A DNA stretch of 64,000 bases from Petunia secreta (lineage: Eukaryota > Streptophyta > Magnoliopsida > Solanales > Solanaceae): contig JARKIP010000017.1 in assembly GCA_029990175.1 (NCBI GenBank), positions 30,801,001 to 30,865,000 on the forward strand. Direction: 5' to 3'. The notes beneath the pieces are model-generated. The model had not been told where the DNA came from and did no database searches. It was given only the letters and a program-made list of their open reading frames with translations. The stretch's first letter is position 1. Every line of letters begins with the position of its first letter. Positions 27,004 to 38,323 of this stretch are shown in pieces. The position numbers were made by a program, and so were the translations under genes.

Positions 27004-28831
27004 CTATGGCACTGCTTTGTCATTATAGGGAGGGACTACATTAACGTAGAACTTTGGAGCCACTTCTATTTCGATGGGCTCTGGTGTTTTAGCGGCCTGG
27101 GCAACAGAAACAAATGCTGGTTTAGCTTCTTTTGCCTTGACAATGGTTCCTTCTAAGTTGCATTCTTCATCTATCTCGATCAAGTTCACCCTATTATCTC
27201 CATGATCAGGCAAAGGGTTATTATGCACATTTCGTGCCTTCAAGTGTATCACTTTTTGATCGATTAGATCTTGTATTTCGTCTCTTAGGGCGTATCATTT
27301 TTTTGTGTCATGACCGGGTCCCCCAGATCGGTAGGCACAGGTTTTGGTTTGGTCAAAGAAGGGTGAGGTTCTATCGGGTATTTTGAATAGAACGGGTTGT
27401 ATGTGGCCTGCTGCTTTGAGTCTTTCAAATAGCTGGGTACGGGATTCGACCAATGGAGTGTAGTTTCTTTTGGGTCTTGGGTTGTTGTCTGTGCGATGTC
27501 TTGGCGAGTAAGTATAGGCATTTCTATTATTTGGGCTTTGTGGATATGGTGGTCTTTGTGGAGGTGGATTTTAGAAGATGGGTTGTGTGTTTCAGACTGG
27601 GTAAACGGGTGATGGTGGAACATATGGGTATGGTGGAGGTGGTGTTTCGTAGTAGCGATTATGGGTAGGAGAGTGGTTAAGTGATGCAGCAACGAAGGAA
27701 ACGTCGTCCTTCATTTTCTTCGATATCCCTGTTCTACCAGTTTGCAATGCCTTGTTAGTGGCTTGTAGTGCGGCCAAGCTAACAATCCTGCCAGTTTTCA
27801 ATCCATCTTCAATAATATCACCAATCTTGATCAAATCCTTCTTCTTGTCTTGCATATTCAGCATCTTGTCAAAATAGAAATCTTCTTGTTTGCGGACGAA
27901 AGTTGCTACTATCTCTGTGTCGTCAATAGGAGGTTGGACCTTAGCAGCTTCATCTTTTCCACCTAGTTGCAAACTCCCTAACAGTTTCAGTAAGCTTCTT
28001 CTTCAGCTTCTCCAGATAGAATCGATCAGGCATGGCGTCAGTGTTGTGCTCGAAGTTATCAACAAAGTCTCCAGTCGTTGCTTCCCAGCTTGTCCACTTC
28101 TTTGCTTGTTGTTTTGAGTACCACACTAATGCGTCGCCTGTCAAGCTATGGTTGAACAACTGCATTCCAATCTTGTCCTCATGCCCAACTCCAATCAGCT
28201 TGTCACAGTAAGACCTCAGATGAGCCATTGGATCACCACTGCCATCGAACATGTTAAACTTAGGTGTGTTGTAGCCATCAGGTAACTTCAAGTTTGGGTA
28301 TATGCAGAGATCTTCGTAAGCCAAGCCTCTAGTTTCTTTGGTGCTTTGAAACTACTTAAACTTTTCTACTAGCCATTTGACTTGTTCTTTGATGTCGTAT
28401 GAGTCTTCCCCTGTCCATGCATACATGTCGTGGTCTTTGGTAGGTGAGGAAATAGTTTTAGTCTAAACAATGAAGGTAGGGAGGTTGTTTTGTAGTGCTT
28501 TTGGTGGAGCGATGTAGGTAGGGTATAGGACGTCTTTCTTAGGGAACATTGGATCTTTGCCGTGAGAGTGGGAAGTTTTATTTGGGTCGGTGGTTCCATC
28601 AGCATGGGCAAGAGGAACTCTATTCTCCAAATCGAACAACCTTTGCTCTAGCTTAGCATATTCCTCGTATGTGACAAAACCTTGCTTTCCAGAAGTCCCT
28701 CCAACATTATTAGCTTTGTCAAACTCACCCGTGATATTTCGTCTTGTCCTTGTCCTAGTAGGTAGAGTGGGAGGTGTTGGAATCGACCCTCTGAATCTCG
28801 ACAGGGACTGTGGCGCGGCCAGAATACACAA
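27004..28831 (-). pseudogene. Ogre gag
   Basis: Gag of the Tat/Ogre lineage. The N-terminal coiled region (FVTYEEYAKLEQRLFDLENR) is at 28831-28463. The capsid core, PKFNMFDGSGDPMAHLRSYC, GVGHEDKIGMQLFNHSLTG and ALVWYSKQQAKKWTSWEAT, is at 28324-27950, and KPPIDDTEIV-like plus KKDLIKIGDIIEDGLKTG at 27972-27700. A Pro/Tyr-rich linker and a zinc knuckle (CAYRSGGPGHDTKK.YALRDEIQDLID, here in pieces) follow near 27320-27260, where the second Cys codon reads TGA. Further frames run to 27004. Several frameshifts are present. Confidence 0.86.
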
Positions 28832-28861
28832 ACGAACCTTCAGGGGTTTGGGATTAAAATA

Positions 28862-29159
28862 GCCTTTAAGACAAGCAAAGAAAATAATGTGTGTAAGGCA
28901 TTATAGAATTAATATCGTAATTTATGTCCTACTATGCAGGGGAACTCTTTTATGCCAAAGGTAGGCCTATCGATGATTCAAAGTAATATTTGAACCGAAT
29001 ACGTCGTTCCATTTGCTTGAACATAATCAACACAAGTCTAAAAATCCAAAATAACGAAATTTCATTTGATTTGCTTGGCGTTATTACATTTACTAGTTTT
29101 GAAAAAGAAAAGACAACGACTCGACTAAACAAAAGGGACAACTTGAAAGGAAAACGACT
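28862..29159 (-). other. Spacer between Ogre ORF1 and gag
   Basis: AT-rich, with stops in all frames. Ogre elements often carry introns or non-coding spacers here. No gene is seen. Confidence 0.5.
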
Positions 29160-30836
29160 TGACTAAGGACGACTGGACTATGTGCCAAGCAAAGAGGCTC
29201 TCGAATCAAGCATCAGCTCTAACATCTTCCTCCTCCTTTTCCTCAGTCTCTTCTTTGGGTCCATTTGCTAAGTTTTCCCGTGGAGGGGCAACAAATATCT
29301 CCATAAGGTCCTTCCCAGCTTGCATGTCACCCAAGACTTTTGCGAAGAACTTGCAGATTTCCACCCACATTGTCTCTTTCTTTGCCAATGGCACTGCTTT
29401 GAAATATTCTCCCTAATCTTTGAGTAGATCTTGAAAACTTCCGGCGGCTTGTCTGGCCGCCATTGCCTTGCTTATCCAGTACTTGAGCTCATCTCCTTTG
29501 ATTTTTTCTCTATATTGCCTTCTCATCTCCCTTTCTTGTGTTATTCTTAACTCCTTCCTCTTTTGATCAAACTTGTGTCGCATCCTCTGGTACTTCTCAA
29601 CAACACTTGGAGCTTGAGCTTTCCTTTTTAATGTGGTCTTTGATCGAAATCTCCCTCTATCTTCATTGAGCCATCGAGGATTAGGTCAATGTGGTGCCAG
29701 GATTCACCCTATTGTCTCTGTCGTGGCAAAACTGTATAGTTGCCCTTCCTTCCCATATTGTCAATATCGTACCAATCATCGGGTGTTCAATGTCTTTTAT
29801 ATCAATATTGAAACTCCTTTTGTCAGCTGGGGGGTTTCCTGTGTTATTCCCACTTGTCGGATGATCCTTAGGGGAACCTAGTGGTGAGTTTCTCGGAATC
29901 CAATCAATGTCAAGAAGGTAGTATTTTGACCTTGCACAGAAACGGTGAAGCAAGCACAATTCTCTATTACCCATCGTACATCATGTAACTCTTCGAACTT
30001 GGCGTACCATCCTCGCATGTTTGTAGGATATTCCCACACTGCAGTGTCTGCCATGCTAGTGCTATGTTAGAGGATGCCACCAATCCTTGTCATCCTTGCT
30101 GCTACAGGGATAATTGTGACTTTGTCTAAGTGTTCTATCAACCATATTTCCAGTAAGAGATTGCACCCTTCAAAGAAGTCAGCTTCTTTTCTACACTTGG
30201 TCAGAGCCCTGTAGATTTCTCCCAAAATCATCAGAACCAAACTCAGTTGGAGCTTATGGGCGCCTTTACGCAATCTTTCAACTACCATTCCCAACCTTAT
30301 GTCGATCTTTCCCTCTCTTTCGGGGAGAACACGCTTCCTAGAAAAGCAATGATAAAAGCAGTTGACTCGGTCCATTCCCAATCTTGAATTTCCCATGCCC
30401 CTGTCAGATTGTGTCTAAGATTCGGATCTCTAAATCTAGAATATAAGAACTCCAAAGTAACCTTTCCATCACGCACTCCTTAGACGTACGGGTCATAGGG
30501 AGCTTGCAACAGTTCAATAAACTCCTTAAGCCCCACGTCTCGGGGGTAAATCATGGTTTCGGGCCCAGGTGCTAACCCCGCAAAACCTCCAACTTCCTCT
30601 AACATTGGCGCCAACTCTAAACCATTAAAATGAAACACCGCCCTTTTGTAATCCCAAAAATGTGTGGCAGCTTCGACCAGACCAGGCATAGAAGTGTAAG
30701 CCTTAAGAGCTACCAATTCTCCCAACATCTTTTGAACATGAATTCTGCTGATCGCTGCCAAATCTTCCCACCAAAGTTTGATCAGGTGAGGAGCTTGGAA
30801 GATGGTTTTAAAGTGAAGTGTGCCTCTTGCAGCCAT
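29160..30836 (-). pseudogene. Ogre ORF1, second copy (plant-mobile-domain-like, coiled coil)
   Basis: ORF1 precedes gag in Ogre elements; its function is unknown. The start at 30836 (MAARGTLHFKTIFQAP) is preceded by a pyrimidine-rich tract and TTTTTAG at 30840-30860, like a splice acceptor. The motifs ATHFWDYKRAVFHFNGLELA and PMLEEVGGFAG match a plant-mobile-domain-like ORF1. Then come ADFFEGCNLLLEIWLIEHL (30180-30110), RWVIENCACFTVSVQGQ and the LRIIRQVG turn near 29880, and a Lys/Glu-rich coiled coil around 29640-29480, ending in EETEEKEEEDVRADA at 29206. At least four frameshifts interrupt it. Motif order parallels the other ORF1-like segment at 32746-33239 and 43587-44280. Confidence 0.75.
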
Positions 30837-31268
30837 AGTCTAAAAATAAAACAGAAAAATATTAAAATAATCCTACGGTCTTGATCTTCTCAAGCAAACT
30901 ATCAATATTTTGCGCAAACATTTCTTCGAATCTATGCAAAGATGCAGTTCTGTTGTTTTTGGGTCAAAAACCCTTTTCGACGTTTGGACGAGATTTACTA
31001 ATGGACTATGACGTGCCAAGGACGTATAGCCTTCCTAAGCTTGAATGATTTTAAAATTAAACATGCAAGTGCTAACCATTTATTATTTCAATTGACCACC
31101 AAAACCATTGCTCTTTATAAGCCAAGTTTGATTACAATAGATAAAGACATAAAAAGAAATCTATTCTAAAAATTTAGGTATTTGGGCATCTTTGATTCAG
31201 CATCAGACTTCTTCAATTTCTTTGCATCTTTCCAACGTCTAACTGAGAAACGATCAAGTAAACCATAG
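30837..31268 (-). other. Non-coding stretch before the second ORF1
   Basis: AT-rich, with stops in all frames on both strands. On the minus strand its last 25 bases before ATG look like a branch/acceptor region. It could be an intron between the two ORF1-like modules, or a junction between two elements. Confidence 0.45.
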
Positions 31269-31273
31269 CTAGT

Positions 31274-32740
31274 TGATCCACGCTCAATCCTACACCATTA
31301 ATGGTGCCATTAATGGTGAGGGGCGGTCGTCAAAATATAATACCCGATGTGTGTCGGGGTCGATTTCCTAAGGGAAGTAGCTTGTCAAGTAAGAGAGTCG
31401 GAAATAGACATTCAAATGAAGTTTAATATTGAGTCCTAGAAATGGGGTTTGATTTAAGTAAGGCTACATTTAACTACAAAACATACAAATTTAAGCAAGT
31501 AAGTTGATTTGATATTACGAGACTAGGGATGTAAAAAACTAATAGTGATTTCCAAGCAACATGTATTTTCACTTCACTATCCCAACACAAGTATAATTAT
31601 GGTCGAGTCTTCCTATTGTGATCTCTAGAATCCTTCCAGCCTAGAAGAGACCTTTCACAACCCGCATGTCAAAGCCTTAGTTGAATGCTTGAAGCACTAC
31701 TCAAGGACCCAAGGAAAAGAGACCTCTTCCGAGTGTAACTCCTTTTAGATGGGTTAGTCTATATAAATAGCCTATCGACCCAAATCCTTGCTAACTCTAC
31801 TAATCTACACTAGTTAATCTTTTCCCAGTATTTAACTAGCAAAGTAGACAAGAAATCCCAGATATATATGATATTGGGATTTTGATGTTACTGTAATAGG
31901 GAGTTGGATAATCGTTACTTATGTTATAGTTAGTGAAATGGAACAACACCCATTGATTTTCTATCACTATATCATATTTATACCCCTAGTTATGAATTTA
32001 GCTACTCATCACAAGGGTTTGAATCAAAGAAAATCAAAATGTAATAAAATGGTGAAATGATTTCAAACATAGATATTGGATTGATATATGAAATAAGATT
32101 TAAAGATACAACTTTAGAAGGTCACAAAATGATGTTAAGACTTCTACTTGGCTCCCAAAATCGCCTCAACTTCAATACAAAATGTAATATGGAATATGTC
32201 TTTAGAACGCTAGCTTTTGCTATTTATACAAAGAGAGAAAATTGTAGACACAGAGAGACAGGTGGTCCACCTGGTAAAGTAGACGGTGTGTCTACTACTG
32301 GGAGCAATTCTTTGATCAGAAACAGAGAAACAGGTGGTCCCCCTGGTAAAGTAGGCGGTGCGCCTACTACTAGGAGCAATTCTTTGATCTTTCTGAAGTT
32401 CAAGTAGGCGCCCCGCCCTCTTTCTGTGGCATGAAATCCCAACTCTCTGAATCTCTAGTAGGCGCTCCGTCCGTGTAAATTAGGTGCCCGCCTCTTCCTG
32501 GTTCAACTTCTATCAACTCTTTGAAGTTAGTTTAGGTGGGACGCCTCTTCTTGATGTTTTTTCTTTCAAACTTTGGCTTTAATTCTTGCTCTCTAGCTTC
32601 AATCTTCAACTAGTATTCATGCGAAATTTTTATACCTGAAACTAAGCAAATTCACGCTGTTAATAACACTAAATATTGCTTTTGGATTCAAAAATGAAAG
32701 TTTGAAGTAGTGTTTAAGTTGGTAAAATACCAACTCATCA
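31274..32740 (-). mobile_element. Athila-family solo LTR
   Basis: A 1467-bp LTR starting TGATGAGTTGG at 32740 and ending GCGTGGATCA at 31274 on the minus strand, flanked by perfect 5-bp repeats CTAGT (31269-31273 and 32741-32745). No internal region is present, so it is a solo LTR left by LTR recombination. It is related to the LTR at 50412-52559. It holds a TATA box at 32221-32228 and a 72-bp tandem repeat with hairpins (32259-32367). Removing it joins Ogre ORF1 coding sequence. Confidence 0.93.
32221..32228 (-). promoter_or_regulatory. TATA box in solo LTR
   Basis: TATAAATA on the minus strand, with GC-rich hairpins 31-140 bp upstream of it. Confidence 0.6.
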
Positions 32741-32745
32741 CTAGT

Positions 32746-33239
32746 AACCCTCCACCTCCGTCTCTTTGGTTGTAACTTTCATTATATTTTTACCCGAACC
32801 CTTTCTTCAGACCTTCCAGCTCTCGATCTAATTTTTCTACCTCATGTCTGTGCCGTTTTCGTTCTTCCTCTCTTAGCTTCTCGGACATTTTCAACTTTTC
32901 CATCAATCATTTAATCTTATATTGGTTTTCAACTTCTTTGTCTTTGATTGCCCCAGATATGTCGGGTTTAGGAACAGGAGCATTTTTCATGTCATTGCGC
33001 AACCATTCCAAATAACCAACTCTACAGCCTGCATGGTATCTGTCTGGTTTATTTGAATTTTCTTCAGCAAACCCCTTTTCATTCCACATTTTGTGAATTT
33101 CTGGTACAAATGGGACCTTGTCTTCTTGGTAGTCTACTTGGGATCGGACTATGTCCCCTATCAATGAGATGTCTTGCCTACTTGCCTTGAAGACCTAATG
33201 GGTACATAAGCCTGGAGACCACGTATACCTATAAGGACC
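32746..33239 (-). pseudogene. Ogre ORF1-like segment, first copy, C-terminal part
   Basis: On the minus strand it reads ARQDISLIGDIVRSQVDYQ, PFVPEIHKMWNEKGFAE and HAGCRVGYLEWLRNDMK, followed by a Lys/Glu-rich coiled coil (EKLKMSEKLREEERKRHRH) and a short Gly-rich tail. This is the C-terminal half of an ORF1 of the same type as at 29160-30836, but from a different copy. The plus-strand Athila begins at 33240. A near copy of 32820-33239 appears beyond the Athila at 43587-44001. Confidence 0.75.
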
Positions 33240-34520
33240 TGATGTTGGGCATATTTATATATATTTTGAAATTAATTCACTCTTAATTTTACCGTCCTTT
33301 AAGTGTTATTGTAATTAAATATGCTCAACTATTCTAAGTTCTTATTTTATATTAATTGTGTGTTAGTGTGATTTATTAGGAACAAATGAAGTTGATTTTG
33401 AGAAAATAAAGGAAAGCTTCGCATGAAATAGCAAGAGCAGATTAAACATGGTGCAAAGAAGACCTTTGGTGGAGAGGAGTTTCATGAAGTCACGTCCAGC
33501 AACCATGTAGAATCAAGGAGTAGCTACTGTACTAATTATGCAAAATTCCCAAGAGACTAATGCCTCTCCAAGATTGCACGTGATTGTCTGTTTGGTTCCT
33601 TATCATGGGATGGCATCATACTATAGGAAAGCACTTCATAATCCTGAATGGATTGGGAAAAGGACAAATTTGTCCTATGGAAATTTGTATTAACTATATA
33701 AGCAACTTAAAACATATTTTTGGAGGCAGCACTTTGGACGTGAAAAAGGCGACAGCGTGGAGTCTTTCTTAACGAGTTTTTATTTCTTCTTTTCTCTTTA
33801 GTTTCCTAGTTTTCTAGTTCCAGGATTGTGGGATTCTCCATGAATGTTGATTTTCAGATGTTAATTTGATTTTATTAATTTATATTATTGGGTTATTTAT
33901 TCATATCCTGAGCCTAATTATTTGATTGCTTGATCACCAATTGAATACTATTTATGAACCTAGGGTTGAACTCGAAAGTGGGAACCACAGGTTGTAATAG
34001 GATTGAATAGAGCGTGTTCCTGAACCTGGGCATCGGGGAATGGTTTCGTGGTTAGGATAGAAATATAGCTAACAGTCATGCTTAGTCACTATACATGAGA
34101 AGCACATGCATTCTTGTTAACTCTAATTCCATACACGCATAGGCAATAGGTTGGCTTGAATAGCCGAACAGGGTATCGAAAGAGCTCTGTGAGTATAATC
34201 AACCCTGCGATTAGTAACCCAGGTAAATTGATTTAGTTAGATTAGCTGAAGAATTCAACAAGATTGGCAGATATCCCATAACCCTGGACTATTATCCCTT
34301 CTCGGATTCAAACTCGTATTTTATTTATTAATTATTTTCTTAGTTTCATTAGTTAATTTTAGTTAAATAAATTCTCAACTCTTGAAACCTTCTTGTCTAG
34401 ATAATTAGGAATTGTCTGATCTAGCCTGTAGTTAATCAATAGTCCTCGTGGGAACGATACTTTCTTATCACTTTATTACTTGATCGACCGCGTATACTTG
34501 TGTGTGCGTTTGGAGCGATA
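33240..34520 (+). repeat. Athila 5' LTR
   Basis: Starts TGATGTTGGGCAT and ends GTTTGGAGCGATA (the usual CA is TA here). A TATA box (TATATAAG) is at 33695-33702, about 35 bp before a probable transcript start. The last 120 bp resemble the end of the LTR at 4957 in inverse orientation, including the GTCGAC / CGACCGCGTATA words. Confidence 0.85.
33695..33702 (+). promoter_or_regulatory. TATA box in plus-strand Athila LTR
   Basis: TATATAAG within the LTR, at a position similar to the boxes in the other Athila-type LTRs. Confidence 0.55.
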
Positions 34521-34526
34521 AGTTTT

Positions 34527-34544
34527 TGGCGGTGTTGCCGGGGA
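34527..34544 (+). other. Primer-binding site, tRNA-Asp type
   Basis: TGGCGGTGTTGCCGGGGA matches the complement of the tRNA-Asp 3' end with one mismatch (C to G), 6 bases after the LTR. Confidence 0.88.
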
Positions 34545-34642
34545 CTAAGATTTAATTAATTTCTAGATTAGCTTTTATTTGTTATTTGTTTAAGATTAAT
34601 TTTTATTTTAGTTGTCTTTGGGTGTTTCAGGTTTTGGCTTGA

Positions 34643-36471
34643 ATGCGAAGAAGTAAGAGTGGTGATAAACTCTAAACTTTTGACCCTAAACCTGAAATAC
34701 TTTTTCACAGGCTAAGGAAGGAGGCCAGACTCAAAGCAAAGCTAGAGAAAGCTCTTATTTCTGAACCTACAGAGATGGCTGAAAATCAAAACCACGCTAT
34801 ACCGGATGTGGCCAGACCTACTCTTGATAACATGGCTAAAGCCATTGTGAGGCCCACTATTACTGATAAATTTGAGCTGAAAGAGAGTATGATCCGACTC
34901 TTCCAGTCTAATGGTCAATTCGGGGCTTGTCACATGAAGATCCCCAACAACACATGCAGTATTTTCTGGAGATCAGCGACACTTACAAATATGTTGACAT
35001 GTCGGATGAATATATACGACTGACTATGTTTCCATTCACTTTGCTGGGTGAGGCAAAGAAGTGGCTCTTGGTCCAACCACCGAACTCCATTTACTCTTGG
35101 GACGAACTGGCAAAGAAATTTCTGATCAAATTCTTTCCATCGGGCAAGACTGCAAAAATCAGAGGTGAGATAGTGTCATTTAGTCAGAATTTATCAGAGG
35201 AGATAGGTGAAGCATGGGAAAGGTTCAAGGCATTGTTGAGAAGCTACCCACACCATGGTCAATCAAAAGAGGTATTGGGACATATTATTGTTGAGGGACT
35301 CCAATCACATAGTAAAATCTTGTTGGATGCTTATTGTGGCGAACCAAGTCTAGAGAAGCAGTATGATGAGCTAGAGATCATTCTTAACAAAATTTCAGAA
35401 GGAAGTCAGCATTATCAAGGTGATTCAGGCAGAGGCAAAAATCTCAAGTTAGGTAGAGAGATGGAAGTGGATGTACTGACAGCTATGAGAGCTGAAATGG
35501 CAGCAATGCAACACTCTGTTAAGCAACAACTTGATGCAGTACTAGTCCAGGTAAGCAAGCCACAGGCTCCACCCTAGGCTCAACAAGTGCAAGCAACTCC
35601 ATTCTGTGATGTGTGTGGTAGATCTGATCATATAGGTAATGTTTGCATGGACAACCCAGAGTCTGCATATTACGTGGGTCAGCGGAGCAGGGGTTTCAAC
35701 CAAAAGGCTCAGTATGGCAACACTTACCCGCCTAACTTTCGTAACCACCCTAATTTCTCATGGGGCGGTAATCAAGGCGGGCAAGGCAGCAGACAATCTC
35801 AAGATAATACTCAGCAAGTGCAGAATTCACCGCAGCAGAAACAGCCTGAAACGTCAAAAATAGAGGCAATGATACAACAACTGGCTGTTGATCTTAATCA
35901 AAAAATTACAACTCTCCAGTAGAACCAGGACAGTGCCATTTGCTCTTTAGAAAAACAAATGGGGCACCTTGCTAGCAATCAAAATACAAGGCTACTTGGT
36001 GCATTGCCAAGAAATACTGATCCCAATCCCAAGGAACATGTGCAAGCAGTTTCATTAAGAAATGGGAGAGAGTTGGAAGAAGTGCCAAAGAAGCCAAAGC
36101 AGTCACACTCTGACAAAGAAAAAGAAGCTGAGCCAGTAGTCGAAGTCGAGAAGGAGGTAGAAAAGCAAGAGGCAGTGATTGCTGCTGAACCACCACCTCC
36201 TTGTCCTCGAAGGTTGCAAAAGAATCTGCAGGATCTCGTAGTCACAAAGATCCTGGGCATACTCAGTCAGACTAGTATCAGTATTCCATTGGTAGACGTG
36301 CTCCGAGGAATTCCAAAGTATGCCAAGTACATTAAAGACATAGTGTCATCAAAGAGGAAACTCAATGAATTTGAAACTGTGGCACTTACTGAAGAGTGCA
36401 CATCCAGGGTTCAGAACAAACTCCCTTAGAAGTTGAAGAATCCAGGTAGTTTCACCATTCCTATTCGTGTT
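34643..36471 (+). pseudogene. Athila gag and start of protease linker
   Basis: Gag of the plus-strand Athila. I start it at ATG 34643 (MRRSKSGDKL), aligned with the left-hand copy; the eleventh codon is already a stop. The capsid motifs are AHEDPQQHMQYFLEISDTY-like at 34930, YSWDELAKKFLIKFFPSGKT and WERFKALLRSYPHHGQSKE near 35215-35270. A one-base frameshift lies near 34930 and a TAG at 35576. The zinc knuckle CDVCGRSDHIGNVC (35605-35646) is intact. The C-terminal part (35959-36429) is Glu/Lys-rich, then TEECTSRVQNKLP, and ends at a TAG (36427-36429) where the left-hand copy has CAG (LPQKLK). Confidence 0.87.
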
Positions 36472-36510
36472 GGCACACTACTAGAAATTAATCATTCTGC
36501 GTCACAGTTT

Positions 36511-36881
36511 GGAGACGGAATTTCGTCTCTGAGCGTCCTTCGCTTTTAAGCGCGTCGTTGGACTGCTTGGAGACGGAATTCCGTCTCCAAATGCAAAAGT
36601 AGCTGACACACTGACACATTCTTGGAGACGGAATTCCGTCTCCAAGACTGTGTCAGAACGCGTTAACTTTTCCATTTGGAGAGGGAATTCCCTCTCCAAG
36701 CACTAAATCAATTAAATTAATTTAGTGCTTGGAGAGGGAATTCCCTCTCAAACATAAATTATATATATTATTTTTATTGTTTAGAGACGGAATTCCCTCT
36801 CCAATTAAAAATTTAAAAATTATTTTTGTTGTTTAGAGACGGAATTTTTTGGTTGGTTAGAGACGGAATTCCGTCTCTAAC
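36511..36881. repeat. Left subterminal palindrome cluster of the CACTA element
   Basis: Eight units of GGAGACGGAATTCCGTCTCC or the variant GGAGAGGGAATTCCCTCTCC, each centred on GAATTC. Positions: 36511-36530, 36567-36590, 36621-36646, 36676-36699, 36729-36751, 36781-36804, a half unit at 36833-36846 and 36856-36881. Units at 36567, 36621, 36676 and 36856 are perfect palindromes of 24-26 bp. CACTA subterminal repeats are normally transposase-binding sites. Confidence 0.93.
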
Positions 36882-37097
36882 TATACAAATCCTGCTAAAC
36901 AAAAATATTAGAAATTCGGTACAAAGCAACCAAATACCAAAAACAACCTGTTTAACATAAAATACCTGTTTAACATAAAACAAAGCCACCACTGCCAATA
37001 AAACAATACTACATATTGTTTCATCATTAACCATTCAACACAAATAAAAACTAAAGTATTTAGTAACATGTTCACAACTTAACAAACCATGAGAGTA

Positions 37098-37600
37098 CTA
37101 ATCCGCTCCTTGAGACGAGCCACTTCCTTGCTCCTTATCTCTCCAAATCTTTGCCACAATATCCTGTAATTTCTTCACATTTTCACGGTCTTCTAACCGT
37201 TGCCTTTCACTATCTTGTAGCCTTTGCTCCATTTCCGCCAATCTAGCGCGCAACTCATCATCCGCAGCTTGTGGTGCATGTGAAGAAGAAGAAGAACAAT
37301 TAGCATTGCCAATACCTACACGAGAAGGCTTCTTGTACCTCGAAGGACCAAGGCCATAGGCTCGATTTTTGCTAGTATAGCCACCACCCGCCTGAACGAA
37401 CATTGCATTTTCTTCATCCTGGGTGGGTTTAGGAGAGCCTTCATCGACTTGTGACCCTTGGCTCTCAAGCCATTCTTGGTGTAAAGCTTTGTAGTACTCT
37501 TAAAACACACGACGCGATTAGAATAATTAATTAAAGAATAATTTTAAAAAAAATAAAATTATTTATGATATCTCACCTCTAGTTGTTGTGCACGTGGCCG
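37098..37600 (-). pseudogene. Remnant of a CACTA transposase-like gene (last exons)
   Basis: On the minus strand an open segment (37513-37098) reads EYYKALHQEWLESQGSQ, ENAMFVQAGGGYTSKNRAYG and a Glu/Gln-rich coiled coil (RARLAEMEQRLQDSERQR), ending in a stop. This resembles the C-terminal part of plant En/Spm accessory transposase (Transposase_24/Ptta type). Upstream, a GTGAGAT donor at about 37580 and a TTTTAAG acceptor at about 37502 mark an intron, with exon RPRAQQLE just before it. No catalytic transposase is present, so the copy is non-autonomous. Recognition rests on pattern only. Confidence 0.65.
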
Positions 37601-37770
37601 TCTCCAATCACTGACACGCTTTTTGCTTTTTGGTTGGATACGGAATTCCGTCTCCAACTCTAAAAAATTTAATTATTTTTTTATTCTTTCTGTGATTGGA
37701 GACGGATTGGAGGCGGAATTCCCTCTCCAATCAGTTGGAAAGGGAATTCCGTCTCTGACCTCTTTGTAGC
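37594..37770. repeat. Right subterminal palindrome cluster of the CACTA element
   Basis: Units related to the left cluster: a half unit CGTCTCCAATC at 37598, 37633-37658 (one mismatch), 37704-37730 and 37735-37758. They face the right end of the element. Confidence 0.88.
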
Positions 37771-37796
37771 ATTTTATCCGATTTCTAGTAGTGGCA

Positions 37797-38259
37797 ACAT
37801 AGCAGTTGGTCGAGCCCTATGTGATCTAGGGGCTAGCATAAATCTTATGCCATTGTCTGTGTGCAACCAACTGGGTCTCGGTTCTCCAAAGCCAACAGCA
37901 GTCTCACTTCAGTTAGCTGATCGATCTACTACTTATCCTGAGGGGGTGATTGAGGATGTCTTGGTTCAAATTGGTCAATTTATTTTGCCCGCTGATTTTG
38001 TATCCTAGATTATGAGGGAGATAAGGAAGTTCCTATCATTTTGGGACGCCCTTTCTTAGCCACTGGTAATGCTGTGATCCGTGTCCGAGAGGGAAAAATG
38101 ATAATGAAGGTGGATGATCGGGAAGCATTTTTTAATGTGTACAAGGCTCTAAAAATGCCTAACCATCATGAAGAGTTGTCCATGATCACAGTGAATGACC
38201 TGAAGGAGAAGTCGAGTGATCCAGCTGATTATGCTAATGATGATTTGAGTGAGCACTGA
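37797..38259 (+). pseudogene. Athila protease
   Basis: The aspartic protease of the plus-strand Athila. Directly after the CACTA element it reads NIAVGRALCDLGASINLMP (active site DLGAS at about 37826), followed by LADRSTTYPEGVIEDVLVQ. A one-base deletion near 38003 shifts the frame in the word ADFVILDYEGD. The continuation at 38041-38259 reads GRPFLATGNAVIRVREGKM. The CACTA insertion lies only about 30 codons before the active site. Confidence 0.85.
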
Positions 38260-38323
38260 TAGTGGAAGAAAAAACTAGTGAAGATGCTGATATAGAGGAG
38301 ATGTTGCAGCTTTTAGACTGCTC

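Larger units (their letters stand above)
36476..37793. mobile_element. CACTA-type DNA transposon, non-autonomous
   Basis: The 1318-bp element starts CACTACTAGAAAT and ends ATTTCTAGTAGTG, a 13-bp perfect inverted repeat of CACTA type. The flanking 3-bp duplication is GCA (36473-36475 and 37794-37796). Deleting the element and one GCA restores the Athila protease frame as IRVGNIAVGRALCDLG. About eleven palindromic units lie near both ends. On the minus strand it retains a piece of a transposase-like gene (37098-37600). Confidence 0.94.

Noticed and set aside
36511..36881. CRISPR-like array of regular repeats
   Set aside because: The units are palindromic, unevenly spaced and bounded by CACTA ends in plant DNA.
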